From assembly GCF_949987515.2 (NCBI RefSeq), contig NC_082698.1, positions 6,052,455 to 6,116,454 of the forward strand: a stretch of 64,000 nucleotides of DNA. The letters are read 5' to 3'. Below, in pieces: positions 32,666 to 43,039 of the stretch (the first letter of the stretch is position 1; each line of letters begins with the position of its first letter). The translations under genes and the position numbers were made by a program. This DNA comes from Delphinus delphis. Lineage: Eukaryota; Chordata; Mammalia; Artiodactyla; Delphinidae. The notes under the pieces are model-generated. The model was given only the letters and a program-made list of their open reading frames with translations. It had not been told where the DNA came from and did not search any database.

Positions 32666-34335
32666 GCTTATTAATAATTAACTTATGCAATACATCTTAA
32701 ATATGTAACTGAACTAACAAATTAAATATTGTAAGTAGACAGTGGACTGTTTCCGTGGTGTGTATACACATCTGTGTAAATCAAATATAAATACAAACAT
32801 GTAGACATATGATGGTCAGAGATCCTTCTGGTGTCTTCTCACTGTGAAAATTGAGAAATCATCTCTCCGGGATTGCCCTTAACCTTGGCAACTGTGGCAG
32901 GTACCAAGCTTCCTAGCTGTCCCCAGGCTCTGTGCTCATAGGGCACCTCCCTTTGTCCAGAAATCCAAGACCTCTGGTTAAAAAGTCACCTGCTGCTTAT
33001 AAATGCCTGGCATTATTTGTTCAGCTGAGTCTTTCCTGAATCCGTGGAAGGGCTGATTTTTTAAAAATTCTAGCCTATGCATTTATATATTTTTATCTTT
33101 ATCTTTATTCTTACCTCTATAAAATGAGGACAGTTATATTCCGCTGCCGTCTCCACGGTTGATAGATGAAAGTTATTTTACAAAGCAGTTGTAGTATTTT
33201 ATATGTGATATCATTCTTATGTGATTGCCACGACAGGCCATATTTCCCCATTTTTCTTTTATTGTTGTACATAGAATTTTATTTAAAGAGTCAATACAAA
33301 ACTTTTTTTAAATACAGCATAGATGTACATTACCCCTTCTGTGAACCTGAGGAAGTTGGGGAAAATAATCGATTGTTATGTGCGTACAGAAGGTCTTCTC
33401 TGTTCTAAGTTTTATTTGGATCAGAAAGAGTTACTTTGCTAAAATCAGAGCAGCTCCTGCTTTCTCTGAGCAGCGAAGGCTATCTCAATACAGCTGGAGC
33501 ATTTGATCTCAGAACTGCACATGACGCGGATGTTCCAAGGTTACTTATTTAAGCATTTTTTTTGTGGGAAGACTGGGGTGAGTGTAACAGACATCTCGGC
33601 CTCAGGACGTCATCGCCTTACGTCACTCCTTCCTGGTCTGTCCTTGCATCGTGACTGTTGTGTGTCAGTGTATTTTGCAGACACATCAGGGTCAGGTGGT
33701 CGCTGTCAAGTGTAGGACGATCCTGTCTGGTAGCACATAGGCAGAGGCATAAATGTTCACGGGAGAGGGGCTGGGGGCTGTGGGCAGGGATGCAGAAGCG
33801 GACCAGGAAGCACTGGGCGGCGGGGGGGCGGGTGGGCAGTGGATGTGTGGCTGCCGAGAGTGGATGAGTGGAGAGTTTAAAGCCACAGAAGTCCCTTCAT
33901 TATCATCATTATTACAGTTACTGCCCTTTCAAAGCTGCAGGAACACTACTTGTTAGGAATAAGTATGCTGAAATGGTACTTAAAGAACCAGCCTTTGCAA
34001 TCTTGATAATAGTAGGAAAGAGATTTCTGGATACATTCACCACCGCCCCATCCCCTATGGCTCCTACTTCATCTCCATCATTTTCAGGCCCTCCCATGAC
34101 TCAGGGGAACTTTTCTTCCAGTTCTTCGTTTTTTATTTGGTACAGTCTCTGTGTCCCTAACTGGGCTATTGCCCAGATAAATGAAGTAGAATCCCAGATT
34201 CATAGACCTTCCAGCGTGGAAGTAAGTGGAATGGAGGCCGTCTGCTGGAAAGTAGGCTCCAGGAGGACAGATCTGGTGTGGTCCCAGCCGAATCCCCAGC
34301 ACACAGGGAGTGCCAGACCCTTGAGGGTACAGTGA
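32666..34335 (+). other. ADAM12: Intron, no recognised exon or transposon
   Basis: Mixed intron. A G-rich run at 33815-33836 is annotated separately. Open frames at 33658-34335 (up to 155 codons) show no conserved domain and are not flanked by convincing splice sites. Confidence 0.45.
33815..33836 (+). other. G-quadruplex-type motif
   Basis: GGGCGGCGGGGGGGCGGGTGGG contains at least four G3 runs with loops of one to four bases, which satisfies the usual intramolecular quadruplex pattern on the + (coding) strand, so it would also form in ADAM12 pre-mRNA. Confidence 0.6.
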
Positions 34336-34339
34336 ACGC

Positions 34340-34460
34340 AGGGACCTCAAGGGTCACCTTGTCCTTTTTACACATGGAGACCCTAAGAGCACGGAGGTTT
34401 AGGCACTTGCCTAAGTGCCTGTGGTTCAGATAGTAGTGGGGCTGAAAACTAAACCAAAAG
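34340..34460 (-). repeat. MIR SINE fragment, antisense
   Basis: CTTTTTACACATGGAGACCC, GGTTTAGGCACTTGCCTAAG and TAGTAGTGGGGCTGAAAAC match the antisense MIR phrase (TTTTACAGATGAGGAAACTG...AGTAACTTGCCCAAGG...AGTGGCAGAGCTGGGA). Confidence 0.65.
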
Positions 34461-34584
34461 TTCCAGGCGGAGGTCGTTTCCTGGTACACTGGAATTCCTA
34501 CTGTGCGGTTGCAGGGCCGTGGAACTCTGGCTTTGATGTGTGTCCGTTCATTCGTTCAGAAAATATGGTTGCTGTGTGTTAGAC

Positions 34585-34720
34585 CAATGGTTCTCCATCC
34601 TGCTTGCACACTGGAGTTATTGGAGAGCTTAAAAAAAGAGTCCCCAGGTGGGGAGGCTGACTTGATTTACTTTTCTCTGGGCATCCGTGTTTTTCTTTTA
34701 AGTGTCCCAGGCGAGTTGAG
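34585..34720. mobile_element. MER5A-like hAT DNA transposon fossil
   Basis: CAATGGTTCTCCATCCTGCT, TGCACACTGGAGTTATTGG, AGAGCTTAAAAAAAGAG, TGGGCATCCGTGTTTTTCTT and TTAAGTGTCCCAGG follow the MER5A consensus from its 5' terminal repeat. The last terminal repeat is degraded. Non-autonomous hAT-Charlie family. Confidence 0.7.
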
Positions 34721-36295
34721 CAGGCAGCAGAGCTGAGGGCCCCCATGGAGGGAGGACCAGGCTGGTGTGTCAACAGTCTCCAGGGAGGACTGACCCAAAG
34801 AGGCTGTTCTTGGCCTGGGTGGGAAGTGCCCCATAGACCGCACCAGTGCCCCCCTCCCACCCTGCACCGCTCCTGACCTCCTGTCCAGGAAGCCCTCCGA
34901 CAGTCCACACTGCGTGGGAAGTGGCTCCTGGTGGGGGTAGCAGAGGTGATGCCATCACTCTCGGGCCCGTGTGCCCCCCAGACATCTGCTGCCTCTGTGC
35001 AGACGCCTCTGGTCTGGGCAATGAGCCTCATCCCCTCTGCACTGTCACTCAGCTGTCCCTGGACACAGCCCTCGTGGAGCCGGGTGCTTTGCTGGGATTC
35101 AGAGAAGGGTAAGATGCAGCCTGTGGTCCTGAGGGGTTCTGGCTGCATGAGGGAAGCCATGTCTGGGTATTCATTATACAAACTAGGGCATCATAGACAC
35201 CTTCGTTTTCTGTTGGGATTTCTAAATCAGTTTTCCTGGAAACCTTTGCTGTTTGTTTTCTTAAACTTGACTGTCACGGCCATCAACACCTTATGAATGT
35301 CTAAAGGGCCTTATTGGATGGCCTTGTGAGGACCGTGTGTGTGATCTAAGGGGCTGGAGCCGGAGGGAGGCGGAGGCTGCAGGTAGCCGTGAACCTGACT
35401 CAGGACGCAGTCTGGGGTTACCCCGTACCTGAGGTTGCTTCCTGGGGTAAAAGGGAGCCCTCTCTGCTCCCCCGAAGTCGGTCAGAGCCTAGGGACCGTG
35501 TTCAGTTATCAAGTCTCACAAACCCCCGTTGAGCAACGAAGGGAAACAAAGGAAGCCCCACCAGGCACACGACGTTGATGAGTGGCGTTCGGCGGCGAGG
35601 CTGCCCTGAGCTGGGCCTCCGGGTTAGGAACCCCCAGGAGTGAAGCATTGCTGGAGAAGCCAGCAGATGAGTTCCAAAAGGAGCACCCCAAAGCTGTCCA
35701 AGATGACCCCCATTTTGGTGGCTGGAGAGCAGTGCTCAGAGGGCCCCGCCCCCCACATGCCTGCATGCCCAGGGTGGCTCATGGCCGGCTCGCACGTGCT
35801 CTGATCCTTGAGAGGGGGCCGACGTCGGGGAGGGGAGAGTACCTCTAATTACAGTTTTACCTTTTGTCGGGACATTTTTGAGGCCTGTTATCTTGATGTG
35901 ATTTCTGCACATGTGAGAAGATGCCCACCAGGAAAGTGTGGCTCCCGGAGATGGCCGCGTGCCCAGTGGCTCCGGGGAGATCTGGGAATGTGACGGCAGA
36001 GCAGCTGGTGGCTCTTTCCCCTGGGACATGGCAGCTCCTGTGGGCCAACCATTGGAATCCCAGGGCAGGAATGACGGTCTGGGAGCACCAGGGAGGGGGC
36101 TGGGCACGTCTGAGATCCATACTGGGCAACAGGACTGCAGGGAGTGGACCCTGTGTGCAAGGTGAGGAGGGGAGGGCAGGAGGCAAGACAGTGTCCCCTG
36201 GGGACGGGCTGAGTCCCCGGGTTGAGAAGGAGCTTGTCTCCGCTCTCAGGAGTCGCCAGGTCAAGTGACTGGGCTGCAGGCTGGCCCTGGAGCTG
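34721..36295 (+). other. ADAM12: GC-richer intron, no recognised feature
   Basis: Noticeably GC-richer than the surrounding intron, so long chance open frames appear on both strands (up to 200 codons at 34579-35181). None has a recognisable domain, splice context or coding periodicity I can see. Treated as non-coding. Confidence 0.5.
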
Positions 36296-36299
36296 AATG

Positions 36300-36500
36300 A
36301 TTATGGGAACAGCTGATGTGGATGGAGCACAGATCCACGCTAAGCGTTTTCACCTACGTTATCGTATTCACTCTTGACACCAGCCCTGTGAGTTGCACGC
36401 TGTTACTCTCCCTGTTTTACAGACATGAAAACTGAGGCCCAGCACCTGATCAGGGAGAGAGCCGGGACCCAGACCCAGGCGGGCAGAGCCCAGGCTGGCC
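36300..36500 (-). repeat. MIR SINE, antisense
   Basis: AAGCGTTTTCACCTACGTTA, CAGCCCTGTGAGTTGCACG, CTGTTTTACAGACATGAAAA, CTGAGGCCCAGCACC and GGACCCAGACCCAGGC reproduce the antisense MIR order (AAGCGCTTTAC...ACAACCCTATGAGG...TTTTACAGATGAGGAAACTGAGGC...GAACCCAGG). Confidence 0.8.
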
Positions 36501-37149
36501 CTGTGCTCCCATGGCTTGGCATCGTCTGGGCCTCCAAGGGAAGGGACGGGCCTGGTGGGGTGAACAGTCCTGCCCAGGAGGGCGGGTGGGGAGCCTCGGA
36601 GAAGCAAGCACATGGCTCCACCAGCGAGACAGCAGGGCCAGGTGAGGGGCTGTGACTTCCCCGCCTGGCGCTCTGGCCCTCAGTATCTGGCTGTGCCTGG
36701 TCCGCCCTCAAGTCCAAGGGCAGGACAGGGGCTGGTGGACCTCCCGGGGAGAAAGATGGGGAAGGCTGAGGACCCAGCTCCCTGTGTGTGAGGCTCCTCT
36801 CACCAGCCCTGGACAAGCTCAGGCCACAATGGAACCGCGGCTTGTTCACGGCTAATCCCGGCCCCACACAGTGCCCTGAGCCCAGGAGCCCCTCCACAGG
36901 GACGAGCTGGGTGGTGCCTGAAGACCCACACCGTCCTCCCCCCAGAGATGTTCTAATGGAAAGTGAGTCCAAGAGCTATCAGAGGACCCAGCATTTTCTC
37001 CTGGGGACAGGAGTTCCCCCGTCTTATCTGGTCTCTACCATCGACAGTGAGCACACGTGTCCCAGTCTCACAGGGGGTCATTTGCGGACAGAGCCGTTAG
37101 CTGGCTTCCAGAGTTGGCTGCTTAGCGATGATCCCTACGTGGGCTCAGC
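36501..37149 (+). other. ADAM12: GC-rich intron, no recognised feature
   Basis: Continuation of the GC-rich block. The 189-codon antisense frame at 36403-36972 overlaps the MIR and is judged spurious. Confidence 0.5.
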
Positions 37150-37400
37150 TGCCTCGTAGAGCAGCTTCCCCACCCCCGAGGAGGAGGAAATGATAAGCGA
37201 GCATAAATCACGCCAAAAGGAATGCGTCCTCATCGGGAGTTATTAGGACGGATGACACATTGGCGAGCAGATGAAAACCCTTTGATGAAGACCAGTTGTG
37301 AAAGCAGAAGCTAATGCCCGAGAAATGCATCGCGATGACTCAAGGGTGTAACGTATGCATTTCCCCCCTTCCCTCGCTCTCTTTTATTTTTTTTTTAAAT
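37150..37400. promoter_or_regulatory. Candidate intronic enhancer
   Basis: Repeat-free segment with GATA-like TGATAAG at 37190-37196, TCF/LEF-like CTTTGATGA at about 37281, ATGCATCGCGATGACTCA containing an AP-1 TGACTCA at 37336-37342, and unusually many isolated CpGs for non-island intron. It lies between GC-rich and T-rich flanks. Its role is inferred from composition and motifs only. Confidence 0.3.
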
Positions 37401-37754
37401 CGCAGTAAATGTCAAGAATGGTGAAACAACATTTCCTGTGTGGGACCCTGCGGGGAGAGGTTCAGGGAAGGGCAGGTTGGAAAGGATCCTTTTAATCAGT
37501 GAGTGCTAAACGCAGTTTGGTGCAGTCATTCTGTAAGGGCAGCAGAACTATGAATCACAGTCCTACACAGGCACGTCTGGCCATGAAAACGTAGTTGTAA
37601 CAGAGTGTCTGCCTGGGGTCTGAAGAGCACGTATCAGAGCGTGGCTGAACTTACCATCCAGAGATGTCCCAGAGAAGGAACCCAGGGTCGCAAATGCCTG
37701 CTTGTGTCCCGTGTCTGTTCCTAAAGGCTCGAGGAGGCGCTTAGCTCGGTGCCT

Positions 37755-37890
37755 CGAGCATCTGCTCTTTAATCAGGCGGGCTGCTCTGCGTCCTTGCTC
37801 TGCCCCTTCTTAGCCACATGACCTGGGGCGGCTCCCTGACTTCCATAGGCTGCTTCCTCATCTAAAGAGGACATAATCACAGCACCCACT
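37755..37890 (+). repeat. MIR SINE fragment
   Basis: TTGCTCTGCCCCTTCTTAGC, CACATGACCTGGGGCGGCTC, CTGACTTCCATAGGCTGC and TTCCTCATCTAAAGAGGAC follow the MIR sense order (CTCTGCCACTTACTAGCTGTGTGACC...CTTGGGCAAG...CCTCATCTGTAAAATGG). Confidence 0.7.
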
Positions 37891-38564
37891 CAACTGACAG
37901 GTTTCTTTGATTGCAGGCAACAGAAGCAGACTCTGTTGACTTCAGCAGAAAGGGGATGTAAAGGAAGGATGTGGAGGAGCTGGCAGGACTAGAGGAAGGT
38001 ACGAAGAAGCAGATCTGAGACAGCACAAAGACCAGGGCCACTGGGATCTTGTTGGGAGGACTGGTGGGCAAGCTCGTCAGGATGTGCTAAGTCCAGTCCT
38101 TGTGTCGTCCTGTCAGTGTCATATTTCAGAAGGAGTATCTGATAGGGCCATTAAGTCACTTCCCCACCTTTTGGCTGGAGGAAAACAAGGCACCTTCTTT
38201 GGCCAGTGGGGGAGGCAGAGTTTCTCTTACCAGAAGAAGGCAGCAAGAAGGTCATGGGGATTAATTGACACGGCGCACATGAAGTTCTTGACACCATGCC
38301 TGCCACACTGTAAAGAGCTGAAAAATCAGCAGTTGTGTATGAACAATTATAAATCGGAATGATTGATGGCAGATCAATAATATAAGCTATTCTAAATAAC
38401 TAAGGATGCTCACACACACACACAAATGAGTACAATTAAAATGGGAAATCTGAAGATCAGTGGAGTCTATCAATGTGCATATCCTGACGGCGATGTTATT
38501 ATACTACAGTTTTGCAAAGATGTTATTTACCATTGAGGGAAACTGGGAAAAATATACAGAGGAT
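37891..38564 (+). other. ADAM12: Intron, no recognised feature
   Basis: Unique-looking; a very short CACACACACACA run lies at 38411-38423. Confidence 0.5.
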
Positions 38565-38816
38565 CTCTCTGTATTATTATTATTTTTTATTTTATTTTAT
38601 TATTTTTTTTGCAGTACGTGGCCCCCTCACTGCTGTGGCCTCTCCCGTTGCGGAGCACAGGCTCCGGACGCGCAGGCTCAGCGGCCATGGCTCATGAGCC
38701 CAGCCGCTCTGCGGCATGTGGGATCTTCCCGGACCGGAGCATGAACCCGCGTCCCCTGCATCGGCAGGCGGACCCTCAACCACTGCGCCACCAGGGAAGC
38801 CCCTCTCTGTATTATT
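38565..38816 (-). mobile_element. Cetacean CHR-type SINE, short form, antisense
   Basis: The only SINE here on the - strand. T-rich tail at 38579-38611, then the reverse-complement short-form body (CCATGGCTCATGAGCCCAGC) ending CCACCAGGGAAGCCC at 38802. Perfect 14-bp duplication CTCTCTGTATTATT at 38565-38578 and 38803-38816. Confidence 0.95.
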
Positions 38817-38980
38817 GCTTGACAATTGCATGTGAATTTACATGATAAAAATTTCAGTTTGGAAAAAAAAGAAAAATCTAATGACTCCAAAATCTCAAGA
38901 AGTTGTTTTTGTGCCTGTTGGAGTTCACTGTTTTAATTCCCCATCCACACCCCCAGAAAAATAATCAGAAAAATGCTGTT

Positions 38981-39347
38981 TAAATATGAGTCTCGGGACT
39001 TCCCTGGTGGCACAGTGGTTAAGAATCCGCCTGCCATTGCAGGGGACACAGGTTTGAATCCTGGTCCAGGAAGATCCCACATGCCGCAGAGCAACTAAGT
39101 CCGTGCGCCACAACTACTGAGCCTGCGCTCTAGAGCCCACGAGCCACGACTACTGAAGCCCACGTGCCTAGAACCCGTGCTTTGCAACAGGAGAAGCCAC
39201 CGCAATGAGAAGCCTGCGCACTGCAACGAAGAGTAGCCCCTGCTCACCACTAGCGAAAGCCCATGCGCAGCAACGAAGATCCAACGCAGCCAAAAATAAA
39301 TAAATAAGTAAATTTATTTTATTTAGAAGAAAATAAATATGATTCCC
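38981..39347 (+). mobile_element. Cetacean CHR-type SINE, long form
   Basis: SINE at 38995-39333 with the long-form body (CCACAACTACTGAGCCTGCG, CCACGACTACTGAAGCCC) and a degenerate AAATAAATAAATAAG tail. An imperfect 14-bp duplication TAAATATGAGTCTC / TAAATATGATTCCC lies at 38981-38994 and 39334-39347. It interrupts or abuts an L1 3' UTR piece, and its divergence suggests it is older than the short-form copies. Confidence 0.88.
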
Positions 39348-39553
39348 AACAAGAACCTACTGTATGACACAAGGAACTATACTCAATATTTTGTAATAAC
39401 CTATATGGGAAAAGAATCTGATAAAGAATATATATACATATATATGTATAACTGAATATATATACATGTGTACATATACATGTATAACTGAATCTCTTTG
39501 CCATACACCTGAAACTAACACAACATTGTAAATCAACTGTACTTCAATTTAAA
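39348..39553 (+). mobile_element. L1 3' UTR fragment
   Basis: CACAAGGAACTATACTCAAT, ATTTTGTAATAACCTATATG, a small TATATACATATATATG repeat, then CATACACCTGAAACTAACAC and ACTGTACTTCAATTT. This is the terminal part of an artiodactyl-type L1 3' UTR ending at an A-rich tail. Confidence 0.85.
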
Positions 39554-40064
39554 AAAAGAAGAAATGGTAAATCAATCAATCAGTCAATCAATGTAAGAGT
39601 CCTGAAGGATTAAACATTCTTTTTAAACATTTGAGAAACACATATGATACAATAAAAGAGCATCAAAATATTCCCTTTCTAAAAGTCCTCATTACTGGAC
39701 ATTTGATGAAATTGCCTACCCCACACATACACACACAGGATCCCTCCCAATAAATGTGAACAAAATGTCAGCCTGCATTATCCCCAGTGGTCTGTCTTAG
39801 GCAGAGCTGTTTGCCCTCAGGTCATATCTCCTAAATGCTGGTTCCTTTAAGTAAAGGTGGGCCCTGGTGAGTGTTAGCTTGTGAGGAGTGTTTTTAGGTT
39901 TACTGGGTCCCTGGGTCTGTGTTTATATACTCTGCGGTTATTCTGGGACAAGAAGCCTCATCCAGGAACTTTGAAGAGCCTGTGGTCAGCGTGCTCATCT
40001 TCTGTCATCCCAGGTGGATTGGAGCCCCTGCCCTGGTGGAAGGTGGGATCTGGCCACATGTCAT
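39554..40064 (+). other. ADAM12: Intron, no recognised feature
   Basis: Short unique stretch with an AATCAATCAATCAGTCAATC mini-repeat near 39571-39592. Confidence 0.5.
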
Positions 40065-40215
40065 ATTTTTGCTCATTCATTCTCCCCTTTCTAGTCCTTC
40101 CTGCCCACATTTATTGGTGGTCTATAGCCCATAAGCCCCTGTGCTAAGCAGAGTCCTACCTTTGAGGAAGTTATAGTTGAATGGGGGACCATGACATGTG
40201 CCCCTATAGTGACCA
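40065..40215 (-). mobile_element. L2 LINE remnant
   Basis: CACATTTATTGGTGGTCTAT, CCCCTGTGCTAAGCAGAGTC and ACCTTTGAGGAAGTTATAGT resemble the antisense L2 3' end (AATATTTATTGAGC...GTGCTAGGC...CCTCAAGGAGCTTACAGT). Confidence 0.5.
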
Positions 40216-40579
40216 GTCAAAGCAGTGGGTCCGTATGTCCTGGGCGCAAAACAAAATGCTCAGTGAATTCAAGTGGAAGCAAGTGAATTCAGCCACGTAA
40301 GCATTTAGCGCTCCTGAAGTTTAATTACGTTGGAGGCAAGGGCTCCTTGTGGCATTGGCTTTCCAAAGCACTTCTACAAGTGTGTAAGTCCTCCGTTTCC
40401 CCCCAACCCGCAAACTTAAATACACCCCTCTAGAGGTGGCGGGGAGTAGGGTTTGATTTGACTCCGTTAGCCGTCAAGAGTGGCTAGATTTTAGGAGGGG
40501 AAATTGATTACAGAGGAAGAAAATCTCTTCCAGAGCCAATTGGAAAGAAAGAACGGGAACATTTTCACCTGTAGGAGGC
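40216..40579 (+). other. ADAM12: Intron, no recognised feature
   Basis: About 360 bp of intron with no repeat or exon that I can name. Confidence 0.45.
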
Positions 40580-40765
40580 AAGACTTAGGAGAAACACAAG
40601 CTGTGTGGTCTCAGGCAGAGTACTTAACTGCTCTGTGCCTCTGTTTCCTCAAACTGTCAACTAGGGGTAGTAACTGGACCCAATGGGTGGTTCTGGGAAT
40701 GAAATAAGTAAATAGCTGAGAAGCATTTAGAACAGTACCTCGCTTGTGATACACTGTCGATAATG
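40580..40765 (+). repeat. MIR SINE
   Basis: GTGTGGTCTCAGGCAGAGTA, CTTAACTGCTCTGTGCCTCT, GTTTCCTCAAACTGTCAACT, GAAATAAGTAAATAGCTGAG and TTAGAACAGTACCTCGC give the MIR order from core to tail. One of the best-preserved MIR copies here. Confidence 0.85.
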
Positions 40766-41168
40766 GTCAAAAATATTGAAATGTCTTTACATGTTGATGA
40801 GCCTGTCAGAGGGCAGAGATGTCTTCTGATTGATTGGCCACCGAGGGTTGCAATGGACCAGCGAGTGGAAAATACGAAGTATAAGCAGAGAGCTCAAGGG
40901 GTGCATGTGTGATTACAGCTCTACAAACAAAAGTGAGCTGCCTCGGGGGAGGGCCCAGTAATGACGTAGTAGCATTTGTGTGTCCTGGTTCAGAGTCGGA
41001 GGCAGAAGGAAAGACAGAAACGATCATTTATGATGTGCTAGCCTCTGTGCTAAGTGCTGTCGCATGGGGAATTTTGCTGGTTTTGTTCATTTCTGAGTCC
41101 CAGTGCCTAGATGAAAAGCTGGCACGTAGATTAGGCCTTATTCTAAAAAGAATATGTGAAAAACACTA
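40766..41168 (+). other. ADAM12: Intron, no recognised feature
   Basis: Unique-looking; the short open frames have no protein support. Confidence 0.45.
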
Positions 41169-41665
41169 ATTCAAAAAGATATATGCACCCCAGTGTTCAC
41201 AGCAGCATTATTTACAATAGCCAAGGTACGGAAGCAACCTAGGTGTCCATCAACAGGTGAATGGATAGAGAAGATGTGGTATGTATATACAATGGAATAT
41301 TACTCAGCCATGAAAAAGAACGAAATTTTGCCATTCGCAGCAACATGGATGGACTTGGAAGGTATCACGCAAAGTGAAATAAGTCAGAGAAAGATAAATA
41401 CTGTATATCACTTATATTCAGAATCTAAAAAATACAACAAAGTAGTGAATATAACAAAAATGAAGCAGACTCACAAATATAGAGAACAAACTAGTGGTTA
41501 CCAGTGGGAGAGGCAAACTGGGCGTGGGAGAGTGGGAGGTACAAACTGTTGGGTGTAAGACAGGCTCAAGGATGTATTCTACAACATGGGAAACAGAGCC
41601 AATATTCTGTAATAACTGTAAATGGAGAGTAACCTTTAAACACTGTATAAGAAGAAAAATAAAAA
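41169..41665 (+). mobile_element. 5'-truncated L1, ORF2 tail plus 3' UTR
   Basis: Starts in the ORF2 tail, where residual reading gives MFTAALFTIAKVRKQPRCPS, then MEYYSAMKKNEILPFAATWM. It continues into the 3' UTR (AAGTGAAATAAGTCAGAGAA, GTGGTTACCAGTGGGAGAGG) and ends near AAACACTGTATAAG / AAAAATAAAAATAA. About 500 bp. Confidence 0.9.
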
Positions 41666-43039
41666 TAACGTGTAGGAGCCATGACTCAGAGTGAAATACA
41701 AAGTAATTTCAGTGGTGAGCTCTCCGAGCAGAGGTGGGTAGGGCCTGGGACTTGAACCCACGTCTGATGCTTTCTCCTGCAATCCTCCGCCAGGGCCCAC
41801 TGCCTTCGTGGCCCTCAGAGACCCTTCTGATTCTCAAGTCTTTGGTTTGAAGAAATGACAAAGCTCAAAAAGCCTGTCCCTGAGTCGTTGGGTCACAGTG
41901 AAGGCTCAGGAAACAGGCTTTGTTTTTATTCCTCAGAGTTTTAGTGAATGGCTAGACAGAAAGGGAGGTGAAGTTATGGCCTCTGTGAGCTGACTGTCTG
42001 ATCTCTTTGTTGCCACCATGCTGATTTGAGAAGTATTTTTAGCATCGCACACTCATTATTCATGCTTGACGTTTTTACTAGTACCAAAAACCAGATAAGA
42101 GCAAAGAATTCTTGGTTGGTGACTTATACTCAAGGTTGGCGCCCGGCCTTGTCATAAATGATTCCCTCTCTTCTTTGGCTCTGGAATGCCATCAGTTCCT
42201 GATGCCTGGGGCCAGAGAGCACATGAGTTTCTCAGGACCACTTCGGACGTTGGGATTGCCCGCGCGTCACTGATGGCAAGCTCTCTCCTAATATCTGATG
42301 GTAATCTTTGAGTGGATTAGGGCTTCCAAGTTCCTACTACTACTGTGATACGTGAGCGAAATTTGCTTAGCATCTCAGTTGCTGTGAAATTTTTCTCACT
42401 GCTGGTTTTGTTGACATTGTACTTGAACGGAATCCAAGCTATTTTGTCTAGGAAAAAGGGTGAGAAGAGTATTGTAATCCCGAGTATCGTCTACAGTGAT
42501 CTTTCAAAACCATCTCCAAAGGTGGTAATGCATAAATAAAGCAGGCACTAAATTCCCTTGAAACTTCCTGGCATTCTGACTCAGGATACAGGGAAGTTGA
42601 TTTGAGATCAACGGTTTGAGGTTTGACCCAGAAGGGATTTTCTGAGGAACCACTTTCAGATCTTTTAAAGGATAATTGGCATTATTTTCCAAAGAGAAAG
42701 GATTTTATACAATCTTGAAACTATTTTCATTTAAATATCAAGTGGCGTTTCTTCTTTGCTTTAGAAAAAGAAGAGCTTAAATATGTACCTGCGTGGACGG
42801 CTTGGCAATTAGTAGAGTTTACCTTGGGTCGTCTGTAGGCATTTCCTTGAGGATAGAACTATTAAATCTGAGATGTTTTATAACAGGTTCAAAATAAAAT
42901 GGAGAGTTACGCAACTACTCTTACCTTTGCATGAATAGATCACCATCCCTGTAGGTGTCTTTTCATCCTTTTCTCAATTTCTAAGAGGGCTACCATTTTG
43001 TCCCTGGGACCGTTTATTTGCCTGTATATTAGTTCCTAT
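41666..43039 (+). other. ADAM12: Intron, no recognised feature
   Basis: Unique-looking intron of about 1.4 kb with no exon, repeat or RNA gene I can support. Possible conserved stretches were not testable. Confidence 0.5.

Noticed and set aside
34579..35181. 200-codon antisense open frame
   Set aside because: Located in a GC-rich intronic block where long chance frames occur on both strands; overlaps a MER5-like fossil and encodes low-complexity Pro/Ser/Arg text.
36403..36972. 189-codon antisense open frame
   Set aside because: Overlaps an antisense MIR; composition-driven, with no homology-like motifs.
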